A stretch of DNA of 64,000 nucleotides from Hyphomicrobiales bacterium (GTDB lineage Bacteria > Pseudomonadota > Alphaproteobacteria > Rhizobiales > JACESI01): assembly GCA_039973685.1 (NCBI GenBank), contig JBDWKL010000043.1:143749-207748 (forward strand), read 5' to 3'. The notes below the pieces were generated by a model, which searched no databases, had not been told where the DNA came from, and was given only the letters and a program-made list of their open reading frames with translations. The translations under genes were made by a program, and so were the position numbers. Positions 25,067-34,716 of the stretch are shown piece after piece. The stretch's first letter is position 1; each line of letters opens with the position of its first letter.

Positions 25067-26728
25067 TTAAGAACGCCCCGAAAATGTTTCCCAAATTGAG
25101 CGCAAGTTTTTCTTACCGGCGCGGGCTGCATTCATTTCGGCTTCGGATTTTGTTTCAGCATTTTCCAAAGTCTCATCGACGCTATTGCCAACAGCTTCTT
25201 TCGCCTTATCAACAACTGTTGACGCCCGCTCAGTGGCTGTCGATACGGCATCGCCTGCAGCTGCAATTGTCTCTTCAACTTGTTCACTCGCATGATCTGC
25301 AAGATTAGAAGCTTCCTCTTTTAAAGAGGATACTTTGTCATTGGCCTCTTCAGCCAAATTGGAAGCTTTTTGCGTAACATCTTCAACGGCAGATGCTGCC
25401 ATTCCCATCCCATTTTTAGCGGCAAAGGAATTTGCGTTGGCAAGTGCTGCAGCACCAGGGATCGTCGTGGCGCTTGATGCATCGTTGGTTTCGCCAGCTT
25501 GATCTGATGCGTCCTCGTCGGTTGCTTCACCTGTTGCGGCTTCATCATCCAAAGCTTCTAACGCATCGGCAACAACCGCCATTTCATCCGCCACAGCAAC
25601 GGTTTCATCAGCCTCGACAGCCGCTTCATCCGCCACATCAATGGTTTCATCAACCTCAACAGCCGCTTCATCCGCTACAGCAACGGTTTCATCAACCTCG
25701 AAAGCCGCTTCATCTACCACAGCAATGGTTTCATCAACCTCATCTGCTGCCTCATCAGCGACCGCAATCGCTTCATCGTCCTCTTGAGGTTTCAACGCCA
25801 CGCTATCAATCCTAACGCCGCTATCAAGCAACCCCATCACTGCGTTAGCCATCCACTTACTCGTGACGCGGTTTTCGCCATTTAAGAGCGACTTGATAAA
25901 GCTTCCTGCTTTGCTCTCGTCAAAACTACGAATAAGGCCCGTTTCCTCACCCAGTAAATCAATAACCTTATCACTCACACCAACATTTTTGAGGCGTTCG
26001 CTCGCGTTTTCGATCTCAGCAATATCTGATTTTGCAGATTTAACGTCGCTGATAATATTTTGCAGCTTATGCGCGCCCTCAGATGACAGGTCAGCCACAA
26101 CAAGCGCATCGTCAGCCGCAATCATACGAATGTTCGCGCCGGTCTCATCACTTACACCGCAAAATTCAACGATTGATTGGAAGGACTGCATGCGTTCAAC
26201 AAAGGCATCAACATTGCCACCTGCATCTTCGCCAGCTTCACCCTCAGGCATTTGAATAACGGCAATTGCATCCGATTCAAAATCATCACGGCTCTCAACG
26301 CCAAAATAATTGGCAACGGCCATCAGTCTTTCGACCTCATCTGTCAGCTCAGAGATCCCTTCCCCTTCGCGGCCAATTCGCACGAGGTTTGCAGAAAAAT
26401 CATCGCCACTGCCATCGGCATCGCACATAGATTTGAGGCACTTCTCAAAATCACCACTCATGATGCTGGCAAAACCGAGCTGGTTGTATTCTGGAAAAAT
26501 CTTCATTGCCGGATCGACAAAAAGGCTTTTGTCATAAGAGCAAAGCGCTTTCTTGGCGGCAGATGAAAGTTCATCAATGGTATCTTGAGACGCTTCACCA
26601 CCATCAATAGTGGCGTCGCTTAAAGCGCTACCTTTGGCAAGGACATCGCCCAATTGGTCGATCAAGCCTCCTTCACCGACGCAGGACAAGAAACGTTCAC
26701 ATAACAAAGACGCCGTTCGCAAATTCAT
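25067..26728 (-). CDS. Acidic repeat protein of unknown function, 553 aa
   Basis: I do not recognise this protein. Residues 1-320 look globular and helical with several cysteines (LCERFLSCVGEGG, KKALCSYDK, CLKSMCDADG, FCGVSDE). Residues about 321-390 are five near-identical 14-residue units of the form AVADEAAVEVDETV. Residues about 440-540 are amphipathic Ala/Glu/Lys helices (ASNLAEEANDKVSSLKEEA) like apolipoprotein or LEA-type proteins. The C-terminal tail is basic (ARAGKKNLRSIWETFSGRS). No signal peptide or membrane span is visible. The acidic repeats suggest an extended linker. It lies between glyQ and the CDGSH gene, on their strand. Confidence 0.75.
   Translation of the reverse strand: MNLRTASLLCERFLSCVGEGGLIDQLGDVLAKGSALSDATIDGGEASQDTIDELSSAAKKALCSYDKSLFVDPAMKIFPEYNQLGFASIMSGDFEKCLKSMCDADGSGDDFSANLVRIGREGEGISELTDEVERLMAVANYFGVESRDDFESDAIAVIQMPEGEAGEDAGGNVDAFVERMQSFQSIVEFCGVSDETGANIRMIAADDALVVADLSSEGAHKLQNIISDVKSAKSDIAEIENASERLKNVGVSDKVIDLLGEETGLIRSFDESKAGSFIKSLLNGENRVTSKWMANAVMGLLDSGVRIDSVALKPQEDDEAIAVADEAADEVDETIAVVDEAAFEVDETVAVADEAAVEVDETIDVADEAAVEADETVAVADEMAVVADALEALDDEAATGEATDEDASDQAGETNDASSATTIPGAAALANANSFAAKNGMGMAASAVEDVTQKASNLAEEANDKVSSLKEEASNLADHASEQVEETIAAAGDAVSTATERASTVVDKAKEAVGNSVDETLENAETKSEAEMNAARAGKKNLRSIWETFSGRS
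25560..25769 (-). repeat. 42-bp tandem repeat, about five units
   Basis: Units beginning at 25602, 25644, 25686 and 25728 (each opening GTTTCATCA on the plus strand), plus a degenerate unit at 25560-25601, encode the 14-residue acidic repeats of the 553-aa protein. The central units differ at only a few bases, a sign of recent expansion. The unit length is a multiple of three, so copy-number change keeps the frame. Confidence 0.9.
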
Positions 26729-26854
26729 AAGCTGTATGCCCTCACAGGCATCTCCCTATTCGCTCTACATATTGCCGCACGCACTTGATCGTTTCTGAAT
26801 GTTATCCCTTATTAACCATTCTTCGCAACCACTTAAGGCGCGAAATTGGTGAAA

Positions 26855-27802
26855 TTATTTAGCTGCCACAAAGCCGCCAGCTTCAGTGTGCAAAAATGCT
26901 TCGCCGCATGCTTTAGAAAGGTTGCGCACACGCAAGATATAACTTTGCCGTTCAGTCACGGAGATAACACCGCGTGCATCCAACAAATTGAACGAGTGTG
27001 ACGCTTTGATGCATTGGTCGTAAGCGGGAAGAACGCATTTATGCACCTCAGATGGGTTGCCGCGTGCAGCCTCGCCTGCTGCCAACAATGCTTCACATTC
27101 TGCTTCGCTATCTTTGAAATGCTGGAACAGTGCGTCTGTGTTTGCATATTCAAAATTGTGACGTGAATACTCTTGCTCTGCTTGCAAGAATACCTCGCCA
27201 TAGGTGACTTTATCGTCGCCTTCTAAGCCGTTGAAGTTGAGGTCATAAACATTTTCAACACCCTGCACATACATAGCGAGACGTTCGAGACCATAGGTCA
27301 ATTCGCCTGCAACGGGAGAACATTCGATGCCGCAAACCTGTTGGAAGTAAGTGAACTGCGAGACTTCCATACCATCGCACCAGCACTCCCAACCAAGACC
27401 CCAAGCGCCGAGCGTTGGGCTTTCCCAGTCATCTTCCACAAAACGAATATCATGCAGAAGCGGATCGATGCCGATGGCGCGAAGACTGCCAAGATAGAGT
27501 TCTTGCAAATCTGGTGGCGACGGCTTCAACAACACTTGGTATTGATAATAATGCTGCAAACGGTTCGGGTTTTCACCATAGCGCCCATCTGTCGGACGGC
27601 GTGATGGTTGAACATATGCTGCCCGCCAATGCTTCGGCCCTAACGCGCGCAGTGTCGTTGCTGGGTGAAAAGTACCCGCTCCAACTTCCATGTCATAAGG
27701 CTGGAGAATGACACAGCCATAATCCGCCCAATAATTGTGAAGTGCTAAAATCAGCCCCTGAAACGAATTTTCAGGTTTGAGGTGGGCTGGTTGTTCTGAC
27801 AT
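26855..27802 (-). CDS. glyQ: Glycine--tRNA ligase alpha subunit
   Basis: 315 residues, the usual size. The catalytic class II core is clear: [31 protein letters not shown] at the start, [20 protein letters not shown] (motif 2) and [18 protein letters not shown] (motif 3). It activates glycine and pairs with GlyS. Its own promoter probably lies in 27803-27890. Downstream on the same strand come the 553-aa gene after a 126-nt gap, the CDGSH gene, and a terminator before glyS. Confidence 0.97.
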   Translation of the reverse strand: MSEQPAHLKPENSFQGLILALHNYWADYGCVILQPYDMEVGAGTFHPATTLRALGPKHWRAAYVQPSRRPTDGRYGENPNRLQHYYQYQVLLKPSPPDLQELYLGSLRAIGIDPLLHDIRFVEDDWESPTLGAWGLGWECWCDGMEVSQFTYFQQVCGIECSPVAGELTYGLERLAMYVQGVENVYDLNFNGLEGDDKVTYGEVFLQAEQEYSRHNFEYANTDALFQHFKDSEAECEALLAAGEAARGNPSEVHKCVLPAYDQCIKASHSFNLLDARGVISVTERQSYILRVRNLSKACGEAFLHTEAGGFVAAK

Positions 27803-27890
27803 GGATCAATTTCCCGCTAGAAAGTCTTTGACGTTACTTACCGCTTGCTAAAGCACAGCCAACCTTGAAAAGGCAAGAGGCAGCGCTCGC

Positions 27891-28097
27891 TTAATCATCA
27901 TCAAGCCGGTAGACGCCTGTTTTAGGGTCACGTTTTAACGTGTCTGATTTGTTTTGCTGCTTAGTGCGTTTTTGTGTTTTGGCAAGTTGAGCGCGCTTGG
28001 TGTCTTCCTCATCAAGGCGCACCAATTCCTGACGCAGCTTCTTAAAGGCGTAAAATCCAATGGCAGCAATGAGAATGAGGACTATTCCAAAAGGCAT
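27891..28097 (-). CDS. Small single-span membrane protein
   Basis: 68 residues: one N-terminal hydrophobic helix (PFGIVLILIAAIGFYAFKKL, residues 2-21), then a highly charged cytoplasmic tail ending TLKRDPKTGVYRLDDD. Short proteins with a DPKTGVYRP-like end are common in Rhizobiales at this position beside an S49 peptidase, and have no assigned function. It lies 5 nt after the peptidase stop, so it is in the same leftward operon. Confidence 0.8.
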   Translation of the reverse strand: MPFGIVLILIAAIGFYAFKKLRQELVRLDEEDTKRAQLAKTQKRTKQQNKSDTLKRDPKTGVYRLDDD

Positions 28098-28102
28098 CTA
28101 GA

Positions 28103-28978
28103 CTACAATCCGTAGCGCGCCCAAAGGGCCCGTTCTTCTGCTTGTGTTACCATGTGGTCTGCAAAGCCTGCACCGATAGCACTCATATCATTGGGCATGG
28201 ATACACCATTTGATGGTGCACGCTTGAACAAGCCACCACCAGCGCCAATTACTTTAAGCTGTGTTTTTTCGCCGTAGCGTTCTTTCACGATGGAACGGAT
28301 ATCGCCAATACGGTCTACCAAGCCGAGGGATTGCCCTGTCGTTGCTGTCCAAAAACGTCCTGAGAATACTTCCTTCTCATCGCCGCTGATCACATCGCCA
28401 CGTCGGTCTTTGACCATATCAACGAAGGTATCGTGGATTTCGTTTTGAATGCTGCGCAGATATTGAATGTCTGATTTCTTTTCTGGCTGGAATGGATCAA
28501 GGATCATCTTATTGGTGCCAGCGGTATAAACGCGACGTTCGACACCTAGCTTCTCAAGCAAATCGACGTAACCAAAGCCTGCTGAAATAACGCCGATTGA
28601 GCCGACAATTGAGGATGGGTCCGCAATGATCTCATCGCCTGCAAGCGCAATCATATAGCCGCCGGATGCTGCTACATCTTCAACAGCGACAATAACCTTT
28701 TTGTCGTTTTCTTCCGCTAATGCGCGAATGCGTTTGTAGATTAGATTGGCCTGAACGGGCGAGCCGCCTGGAGAATTGATAACAATCGCCACAGCTGGTG
28801 CCTCTTTGACGCTGAATGCTTTTTTGAGCCTGCCAGCAGCGGTTGCAATCGAAAGTGTCGGACGCATGCCCTGACTTGCCATGATCGCACCGGATAGACG
28901 TACGGTGGGGATGACAACAGGCTTATCGCGGAATTTCTTCGGCAAAATAGGGCGGATAATATCAACGATCTTAGACAT
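28103..28978 (-). CDS. S49 family signal-peptide-peptidase-like serine protease
   Basis: A 291-residue SppA/SohB-type protease, single-domain. The catalytic Ser105 lies in DVAASGGYMIALAGDEI and the general-base Lys157 in YTAGTNKMILDPF; VINSPGGSPVQANLIY and SSIVGSIGVI are also typical. I use the ATG at 28978 because the family begins close to the RPILPKKFRDKPVVIPTVRLSG segment. A GTG at 29029, directly after the upstream stop codon, would add 17 residues and cannot be excluded. No obvious N-terminal membrane anchor is seen, so it may act from the cytoplasm or inner-membrane face. Confidence 0.9.
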   Translation of the reverse strand: MSKIVDIIRPILPKKFRDKPVVIPTVRLSGAIMASQGMRPTLSIATAAGRLKKAFSVKEAPAVAIVINSPGGSPVQANLIYKRIRALAEENDKKVIVAVEDVAASGGYMIALAGDEIIADPSSIVGSIGVISAGFGYVDLLEKLGVERRVYTAGTNKMILDPFQPEKKSDIQYLRSIQNEIHDTFVDMVKDRRGDVISGDEKEVFSGRFWTATTGQSLGLVDRIGDIRSIVKERYGEKTQLKVIGAGGGLFKRAPSNGVSMPNDMSAIGAGFADHMVTQAEERALWARYGL

Positions 28979-29029
28979 GCATCTCACTTTAATAGTTTCA
29001 AATAGGGCAGCATAAACTGCCTTGTTCAC

Positions 29030-29830
29030 TTATATGACCAAACCCGCCTCACCATTCAAGACCGCATTTGCTTCATCTGTCCACTCACGCCGCGAAACAT
29101 CGCCCTTTTGCGCTTGATGAAGTACAAGACCTGAAAGCAAACGCATCGGCGCACGACTGCCCTTTTGACCGCAAACAATCACACGCGTCGCATCTTCGCC
29201 TGCGCCTTTATAAAGCGGAAAAACTGAAATGCCGCCAAATCGCCCTTCCATCAATGACAGAAGATTGGAAAGACTGGCGGTTGGAAAAATAACCGACAAC
29301 ATGCCACCTGACACCAAAATCGCAGCTGCTGTTCGAAACCAAGGTTCCAAACCATCGTCTGCCAAGACATGCGCTGCTTGTCGGGCCGCATTGTCTGACG
29401 TTCGCACCTGAGCAGCGTCATAATATGGTGGGTTCATGATAACATGATCAGCCATATTGAGGCTCAACCCCGCCTCCAGCCTTGCATCACCGCGCAGAGT
29501 AACATCTGCCTTTAGCGTAGAGGCACGACCGTTGAGCCAATGATTATCAGGATCGTTCAATGTGGCATTTGCAAGTTCTAGTGTGATTGGGTCATTTTCC
29601 ACTAAGATGGCAGACGCAGCAGGCAAACGGTTCAAAACACATAAACCAGCCGTGCCAACACCCGCGCCTAAATCAACGATCCGCTTTTGAGACTTGCCAC
29701 CGTCTTGAACGCTGGCAGCCAGCATAACCGCATCAAGGCCTGCTTTATGAGCGCCGCCGGTTTGTTGATGCAAAACGACCTTGCCGCCAAGTACAAAATG
29801 GCGATCATACGAGGGAGATTTATCACCCAT
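29030..29830 (-). CDS. TrmN6-like N6-adenine methyltransferase
   Basis: A 266-residue class I SAM-dependent methyltransferase. Motif I is VDLGAGVGTAGL (residues 52-63), and the catalytic NPPY at 133-136 is that of N6-adenine methylases; the LGGKVVLHQQTGGAHKAGLDAVMLAA opening is typical of the TrmN6/YfiC group that methylates A37 of tRNA(Val). The substrate in alphaproteobacteria is assumed, not shown. It sits between the DUF2007 gene (7 nt upstream) and the S49 protease, all leftward. Confidence 0.88.
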   Translation of the reverse strand: MGDKSPSYDRHFVLGGKVVLHQQTGGAHKAGLDAVMLAASVQDGGKSQKRIVDLGAGVGTAGLCVLNRLPAASAILVENDPITLELANATLNDPDNHWLNGRASTLKADVTLRGDARLEAGLSLNMADHVIMNPPYYDAAQVRTSDNAARQAAHVLADDGLEPWFRTAAAILVSGGMLSVIFPTASLSNLLSLMEGRFGGISVFPLYKGAGEDATRVIVCGQKGSRAPMRLLSGLVLHQAQKGDVSRREWTDEANAVLNGEAGLVI

Positions 29831-29837
29831 AATTGAG

Positions 29838-30068
29838 TTAACCTACTTCATCGGCGAGTTCATGACCAAGATCAGCGTCTTTTAAAATTTGCCGTGCGCT
29901 AAGGTGAAATTCGTCTTTTACAAGAATGCGGCGCGGTATCACGCCGAGCGAACCTTCAACAATGCTCATGTGCTGATCAAGCACGAGATAATCAATCTCA
30001 CTTTCCTTCATCAGCGCCTCAACAAATGAAATCACCACAGGATCGTTGGTTTTTAGAAGCAGCTTCAA
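29838..30068 (-). CDS. DUF2007 domain protein
   Basis: A 76-residue protein of the DUF2007 family (putative signal-transducing protein): NDPVVISFVEALMKESEIDYLVLDQHMS, then IPRRILVKDEFHLSARQIL. The fold is an ACT/PII-like single domain of unknown ligand. It is the first gene of the leftward DUF2007-trmN6-S49-small membrane protein set, with the promoter in the 176-nt gap shared with the divergent ispB. Confidence 0.85.
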   Translation of the reverse strand: MKLLLKTNDPVVISFVEALMKESEIDYLVLDQHMSIVEGSLGVIPRRILVKDEFHLSARQILKDADLGHELADEVG

Positions 30069-30244
30069 GAAAGTACCCTTTCGTTAAAACCATCGACACG
30101 ACGGTTTTTCACTCTTATTTGGTAGATATAATACCCAATTAGTTGATGTGGTAGCACTATTTATTCATGGTAGGGGTGTGGGCACTTGCCGTGTGTTTCG
30201 TTCGACATTATGGTGCGCGCACTTTTGTTTAAAGGAGTTGCCCT

Positions 30245-31261
30245 GTGGGTGTAGTTGTTCCTCTCGAGGATTCCGGTAAAAAGAAAGCATCACTTGATGC
30301 GCTTTTGGATTTGGTTCGCGACGATATGGAAGGCGTTAATTCGCTAATCCTGTCGAAAGCTGGCTCGCATGTTGAGCTCATCCCTGAAATTGCACGCCAC
30401 CTTATTTCTTCAGGCGGCAAACGCTTGCGCCCAATGCTGACCATCGCTGCTGCACAAATGTGTGGCTATGAGGGTGACGGCCACGTAAAGCTCGCAGCCA
30501 GTGTCGAATTTATGCACACAGCAACCCTTTTGCATGATGATGTTGTCGATGAAAGTGATATGCGTCGCGGCAAGCTTGCTGCACGGATGTTATGGGGCAA
30601 CCAAGCAAGCGTTCTTGTGGGCGATTATCTGCTTGGCCAAGCCTTCCGCATGATGGTGGAAGTTGGCTCAATGGAAGCGCTCGACATTCTATCTGCTGCA
30701 TCAACCGTTATTGCTGAAGGCGAAGTGCTTCAACTTTCTGCAGCCAAAAACATGGCAACGACAGAAGACGAATACCTTGCCGTAATCCGCGCGAAAACCG
30801 CGGCTCTCTTTTCTGCTGCGGCAGAAGTTGGCCCTGTGGTCGCCGATGGCACGAAAGCTGATCAAGCAGCATTCCGATCTTATGGCACCAATCTCGGCCT
30901 TGCCTTCCAAATGATTGATGACGCGCTTGATTATGGCGGCAACTCCAAAGACCTTGGCAAAGATGTCGGTGACGATTTCCGCGAAGGCAAAATTACACTG
31001 CCAGTCGTGTTGGCCTATAGACGCGGCACGGATGAAGAGCGTGAATTCTGGCGTCGTGCCATGGAAGAAGGCAAAATCGAAGACGGTGATCTTGATAAAG
31101 CCATTGATCTTTTGAATAGCTACGGCACAATTTCAGACACTTTGGACCGCGCAAGACATTACGGCACTGTAGCCCGCGATGCCTTGGCACCATTCCCTGA
31201 TTCGCCACACAAAACAGCACTTTTACAAGCCGTAGACTTCTGTATTAGCCGCGCTTATTGA
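30245..31261 (+). CDS. ispB: Polyprenyl diphosphate synthase (octaprenyl/decaprenyl)
   Basis: A 338-residue trans-prenyltransferase making the long side chain of ubiquinone. The first aspartate-rich motif is LLHDDVVDESD (Asp98, Asp99, Asp102) and the second is MIDDALDY around residue 225; GGKRLRPML and GEVLQLSAA are further landmarks. Chain length (most likely C50 in this order) is inferred. The start is a GTG with a strong AAAGGAG 7 nt upstream (30231-30237). It is divergent from the DUF2007 gene and followed by a TPR gene and ispE, so isoprenoid steps cluster here. Confidence 0.93.
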   Translation: MGVVVPLEDSGKKKASLDALLDLVRDDMEGVNSLILSKAGSHVELIPEIARHLISSGGKRLRPMLTIAAAQMCGYEGDGHVKLAASVEFMHTATLLHDDVVDESDMRRGKLAARMLWGNQASVLVGDYLLGQAFRMMVEVGSMEALDILSAASTVIAEGEVLQLSAAKNMATTEDEYLAVIRAKTAALFSAAAEVGPVVADGTKADQAAFRSYGTNLGLAFQMIDDALDYGGNSKDLGKDVGDDFREGKITLPVVLAYRRGTDEEREFWRRAMEEGKIEDGDLDKAIDLLNSYGTISDTLDRARHYGTVARDALAPFPDSPHKTALLQAVDFCISRAY

Positions 31262-31386
31262 TTGACCTTTAACAAACGGTAATTTGATCCGTATAAACGC
31301 TCTAATCGATTAAATTTACTGCCCTAGATATTGAAACATTCTGCTGAAAGCGCCATGTTGCATCTATAGCTAAATAGGTGGGTTAC

Positions 31387-33144
31387 ATGACGTCCAATTC
31401 TAAGGTTCAGCCTTATTTCCAAAAATACCAAAACCATGCAAAAATGTTGATTGCTGGTTTAGCACTTACGGGCCTTGTAACCGTTGGAAATACTCAAGCT
31501 TTTGCGTCGGCTGAACTTAAGGAAGATTTGGCGGAACGTGGTTATCCATTATCATTGTCAGGCAGCTATCTGGCAGCTCTGACAGCCAACCGCGCCAAAG
31601 ACATTACGGCCGCTTCTCTTTATTACGATGAAGCGCTGAAAGCAGACCCCGGCAACCAGTCCTTGATTGAACGCGCCTTTTTTCTTCGTCTTGTAGACGG
31701 AGACATCAATGGCGCGATTTCGATTAGTTCCAACATTTTGGACCGTGACGGAGACAATTGGTTCGCTCACATGGCACTGGGCGTCACATCGCTTCGGTCT
31801 AAATCCTACAAAAAGGCGATCAATGCCTTTGAGCAGATGACAGATGGCCCCTTGGCAGAACTAACCGGCGGTTTGTTACATGCTTGGGCTTTAGCAGCCG
31901 ACGGCCAGCACGATGCGGCGCTGGAGCTTTTGGGTAAACTCGATAGCAATGAAGCGTTCACACCTCATACCCTTTTCCACTCAGCACTCATCGCTGAAAA
32001 CGGAGGGAAGATTGAAGAGGCCGCAAAGCTATACGATGAAGCAAACAAAGCTGATCCTAATCTGGTTCGCAAAATTGAAGCCATTACACGTTTTCAATAC
32101 CGCAATGGGATGGAAGCAGAGGGCAAAGAAAACCTTGACCGCTTAGTAGAGCGCCTTCCAAATCGAAGCAGCGTGAAGGCATTGGTCGCAGAAGTTGCTG
32201 ACGGCAAAAAACCAGCGGCCCACGTTTCAACAGCCCTAATTGGTGCAATGGAAGTGCTTTACGGTATCGGTTCAATCATCGGAACAGATGACAACACCGA
32301 AGTCTCTTATATCTTCATGAACCTTGCCTCTTATGTTGATCCAGAAAATCCACTGCCACGCCTATTACTAGGTAATCTACTTGAAAATGACGAACGCTAC
32401 AGCAAGGCAATTGAGAGCTACGAAGGGATCAAAAAAGATTCGATCCACTTCCAAAACGCTCGTTTGCGTGCAGCCTTTGCTTACAATTCGCTTGAGAAAC
32501 TAGATGATGCACGCGGCATCATGAAGGACTTGATTGCGAGTGATCCAAACGACATCACCACAATCACATCCTATGGCAACATTCTTCGCTCGCATGATCT
32601 TTTTGAGGAAGCACGCACGACTTACTCTGATGCTATTTCGAAAATTGAAGGTGAGCCGACCAATGCAAACTGGTCGTTGTACTATTCACGCGGCATCACC
32701 AATGAACGCACGGATCGGTGGACCGAAGCCGAAACTGATTTTAGAATGGCGCTGAAGCTTTCGCCTGACGAGCCGCAAGTTCTCAACTACCTCGGTTACT
32801 CGCTGATTGATCTTGGCATGAAATACGAAGAAGCGCTGAAGATGATTGAGAAAGCGGTTGAACTTCGCCCGCAAGACCCTTTCATCATCGATAGCCTTGG
32901 TTGGGCGCATTACAAGCTCAAAAACTATGATGAAGCTGTAAAAAGCCTCGAACGCGCCGTTCAACTTCGCCCACAAGACCCGATCTTGAATGATCACTTG
33001 GGTGATGCTTATTGGCATGTTGGACGCAAGCTTGAGGCACAGTTCCAGTGGCGCCATGCTCGTGATCTTGATCCAGATGAAAAGTATCGCGATACGATTG
33101 TGAAGAAGATCGAAACGGGACAATACGTCGAAAGCGACGGTTGA
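31387..33144 (+). CDS. Tetratricopeptide-repeat protein, exported
   Basis: 585 residues from the ATG at 31387 (AGGTGG lies directly before it; a GTG at 31378 is an alternative). A signal sequence is visible (MLIAGLALTGLVTVG, then a cut near QAFASA). The rest is TPR solenoid: clear 34-residue units are seen near the C-terminus (LNYLGYSLIDLGMKYEEALK, and two units ending AVELRPQDPF and AVQLRPQDPI). It is likely periplasmic or outer-membrane associated and may be a scaffold. Rhizobiales commonly hold this gene between ispB and ispE. Its last 4 nt overlap the ispE start. Confidence 0.9.
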   Translation: MTSNSKVQPYFQKYQNHAKMLIAGLALTGLVTVGNTQAFASAELKEDLAERGYPLSLSGSYLAALTANRAKDITAASLYYDEALKADPGNQSLIERAFFLRLVDGDINGAISISSNILDRDGDNWFAHMALGVTSLRSKSYKKAINAFEQMTDGPLAELTGGLLHAWALAADGQHDAALELLGKLDSNEAFTPHTLFHSALIAENGGKIEEAAKLYDEANKADPNLVRKIEAITRFQYRNGMEAEGKENLDRLVERLPNRSSVKALVAEVADGKKPAAHVSTALIGAMEVLYGIGSIIGTDDNTEVSYIFMNLASYVDPENPLPRLLLGNLLENDERYSKAIESYEGIKKDSIHFQNARLRAAFAYNSLEKLDDARGIMKDLIASDPNDITTITSYGNILRSHDLFEEARTTYSDAISKIEGEPTNANWSLYYSRGITNERTDRWTEAETDFRMALKLSPDEPQVLNYLGYSLIDLGMKYEEALKMIEKAVELRPQDPFIIDSLGWAHYKLKNYDEAVKSLERAVQLRPQDPILNDHLGDAYWHVGRKLEAQFQWRHARDLDPDEKYRDTIVKKIETGQYVESDG

Positions 33145-34040
33145 TACTGGGCGCCTACGCTTTGGAAAAATGTTGTAAAATCGCGCGTGCGAAAATCAAC
33201 CTCGCACTTCACATAACGGGGCAGCGCGATGATGGCTATCATCTGCTCGACAGTGTTGTTGTGTTTTCAACCTATGGCGATGAGATCACCGTTTCCAAGC
33301 GGGAAGATGATGCTGACCAAGCAGGCTCTCACCATTTAACAATCAATGGTCCTTTTGGCGAAGGGCTGGAAGCAGACCACGATAATCTAGTTTTAAAAGC
33401 CGCACGTTTGATGGGCGATGATTTGCCACCGCTCAACATCGTGCTTGAAAAGAACTTGCCTATTGCCTCAGGCATTGGCGGCGGGTCTGCAGATGCGGCG
33501 GCAACATTGCTTGCAATTGCTGAACTGCTCGATCGCCCTTTGCCGAGTTCTGACGACGTATTGTCCCTTGGCGCTGATGTTCCTGTCTGTCTACATGGTT
33601 GCCAGCACGGAACGGCAATTCGTATGAGTGGTATCGGCGAAACATTGTCTGAGCTACCAAAGACCCCTGCTCTTCCCATGGTGTTAGTCAATCCAAATGT
33701 TGGCGTTTCAACGCCTGCGATTTTCAAATCGCTTGCGCGCAAGAACAATCCGCCGCTTATCCAACCGAACGATACCGTCGACAAAGCCGAACCCTTCACA
33801 AAATGGATCAACGACTGCCGTAACGACCTTCAACCGCCCGCTCTTATACATTGTCAGCAAGTGGAAGAATGCCTGAAGGCGTTGTCCAGTTGCACTGGTT
33901 CGCTCACGGCCCGCATGTCTGGTTCTGGCGCGACGTGCTTTGGTCTGTTTGAAACTGATGAAGACGCGAAAAGCGCTGCTGACAAATTGCAATCAGAACA
34001 TTCTGACTGGTGGATTGTCGCAACTAGCCTTGCTGGTTGA
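33141..34040 (+). CDS. ispE: 4-diphosphocytidyl-2-C-methyl-D-erythritol kinase
   Basis: GHMP-fold kinase of the MEP isoprenoid pathway, phosphorylating the 2-hydroxyl of CDP-methylerythritol. The motifs RAKINLALHITGQRDDGYH, PIASGIGGGSADAAA (ATP-binding loop) and a C-terminal RMSGSGATCFGLF are all present. The TTG at 33141 overlaps the TPR stop (TTGA) and gives 299 residues; a TTG seven codons later (33162) would start closer to the conserved part and is a fair alternative. Convergent with the aquaporin gene, 4 nt apart. Confidence 0.93.
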   Translation: MILGAYALEKCCKIARAKINLALHITGQRDDGYHLLDSVVVFSTYGDEITVSKREDDADQAGSHHLTINGPFGEGLEADHDNLVLKAARLMGDDLPPLNIVLEKNLPIASGIGGGSADAAATLLAIAELLDRPLPSSDDVLSLGADVPVCLHGCQHGTAIRMSGIGETLSELPKTPALPMVLVNPNVGVSTPAIFKSLARKNNPPLIQPNDTVDKAEPFTKWINDCRNDLQPPALIHCQQVEECLKALSSCTGSLTARMSGSGATCFGLFETDEDAKSAADKLQSEHSDWWIVATSLAG

Positions 34041-34049
34041 TCGGCTAGT
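34023..34049. terminator. Hairpin at the ispE / aquaporin junction
   Basis: ACTAGCC and GGCTAGT pair across a 13-nt loop exactly where the two convergent genes meet, overlapping the last codons of both. There is no clear T-run, so termination activity is uncertain. Confidence 0.35.
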
Positions 34050-34716
34050 CTTGCGGCTCGAAGCTCAACGCTTTGATACAGACAAACGCCACACCTAACC
34101 CAACGAATTGAGCCACAATAAACCCAAGCATATGAGCTGGATCAATGCCTGCGAAAGTATTGGTGAAGGATCGCGCAATGGTGACTGCTGGGTTTGCAAA
34201 TGAGGTTGATGCCGTAAACCAGTAAGCCGCCGTGATATAAAGCCCAACAGCAGCCGGCACTGCTTCAACGCGTGCTTTAATCGTGCCGAAAATTGTCAGC
34301 AAAAGCCCAAGCGTCGCGATTATCTCAGCACCCCATTGCGAGGTGCCTGTTCTTGCTTTTTCTGAGAACTGAAGAAGATCAAGATCAAACATGAAATGCG
34401 CCGCCAACATACCAACAATGCCACCTGCAATTTGCGCAACAATGAAAAGCCCTGTTTCCGCGTTGGTGAGTTTTCCAAAGAAGCGAAAGGCGATTGTTAC
34501 AACAGGATTAAAATGAGCACCAGACACGGGCCCAAGCATGGTGATTAAAACATATAAGATTGCGCCAGTGGGGATTGTATTTCCAAGCAATGCAATTGCC
34601 ACATTACCACCAGACAAGGTCTCACCCATAATGCCAGAGCCAATAACGGTGGCGAGCAGGAACGCTGTTCCTAAAAATTCAGCAAACAGCTTTTGATTTA
34701 AACTAACAACTGGCAT
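34045..34716 (-). CDS. MIP-family aquaporin / aquaglyceroporin
   Basis: A 223-residue six-helix channel with both half-helix motifs: the first as HFNPVVT, the second as FANPAVTIARS. I start at the ATG at 34716 because AAAGGGG lies about 7 nt before it; an upstream ATG at 34752 would add 12 residues. The sequence looks closer to the AqpS/AqpN branch of alphaproteobacterial channels, several of which sit in arsenic-resistance operons, than to AqpZ. No ars gene is present here. Water, glycerol or a metalloid acid are all possible substrates. Confidence 0.87.
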   Translation of the reverse strand: MPVVSLNQKLFAEFLGTAFLLATVIGSGIMGETLSGGNVAIALLGNTIPTGAILYVLITMLGPVSGAHFNPVVTIAFRFFGKLTNAETGLFIVAQIAGGIVGMLAAHFMFDLDLLQFSEKARTGTSQWGAEIIATLGLLLTIFGTIKARVEAVPAAVGLYITAAYWFTASTSFANPAVTIARSFTNTFAGIDPAHMLGFIVAQFVGLGVAFVCIKALSFEPQD

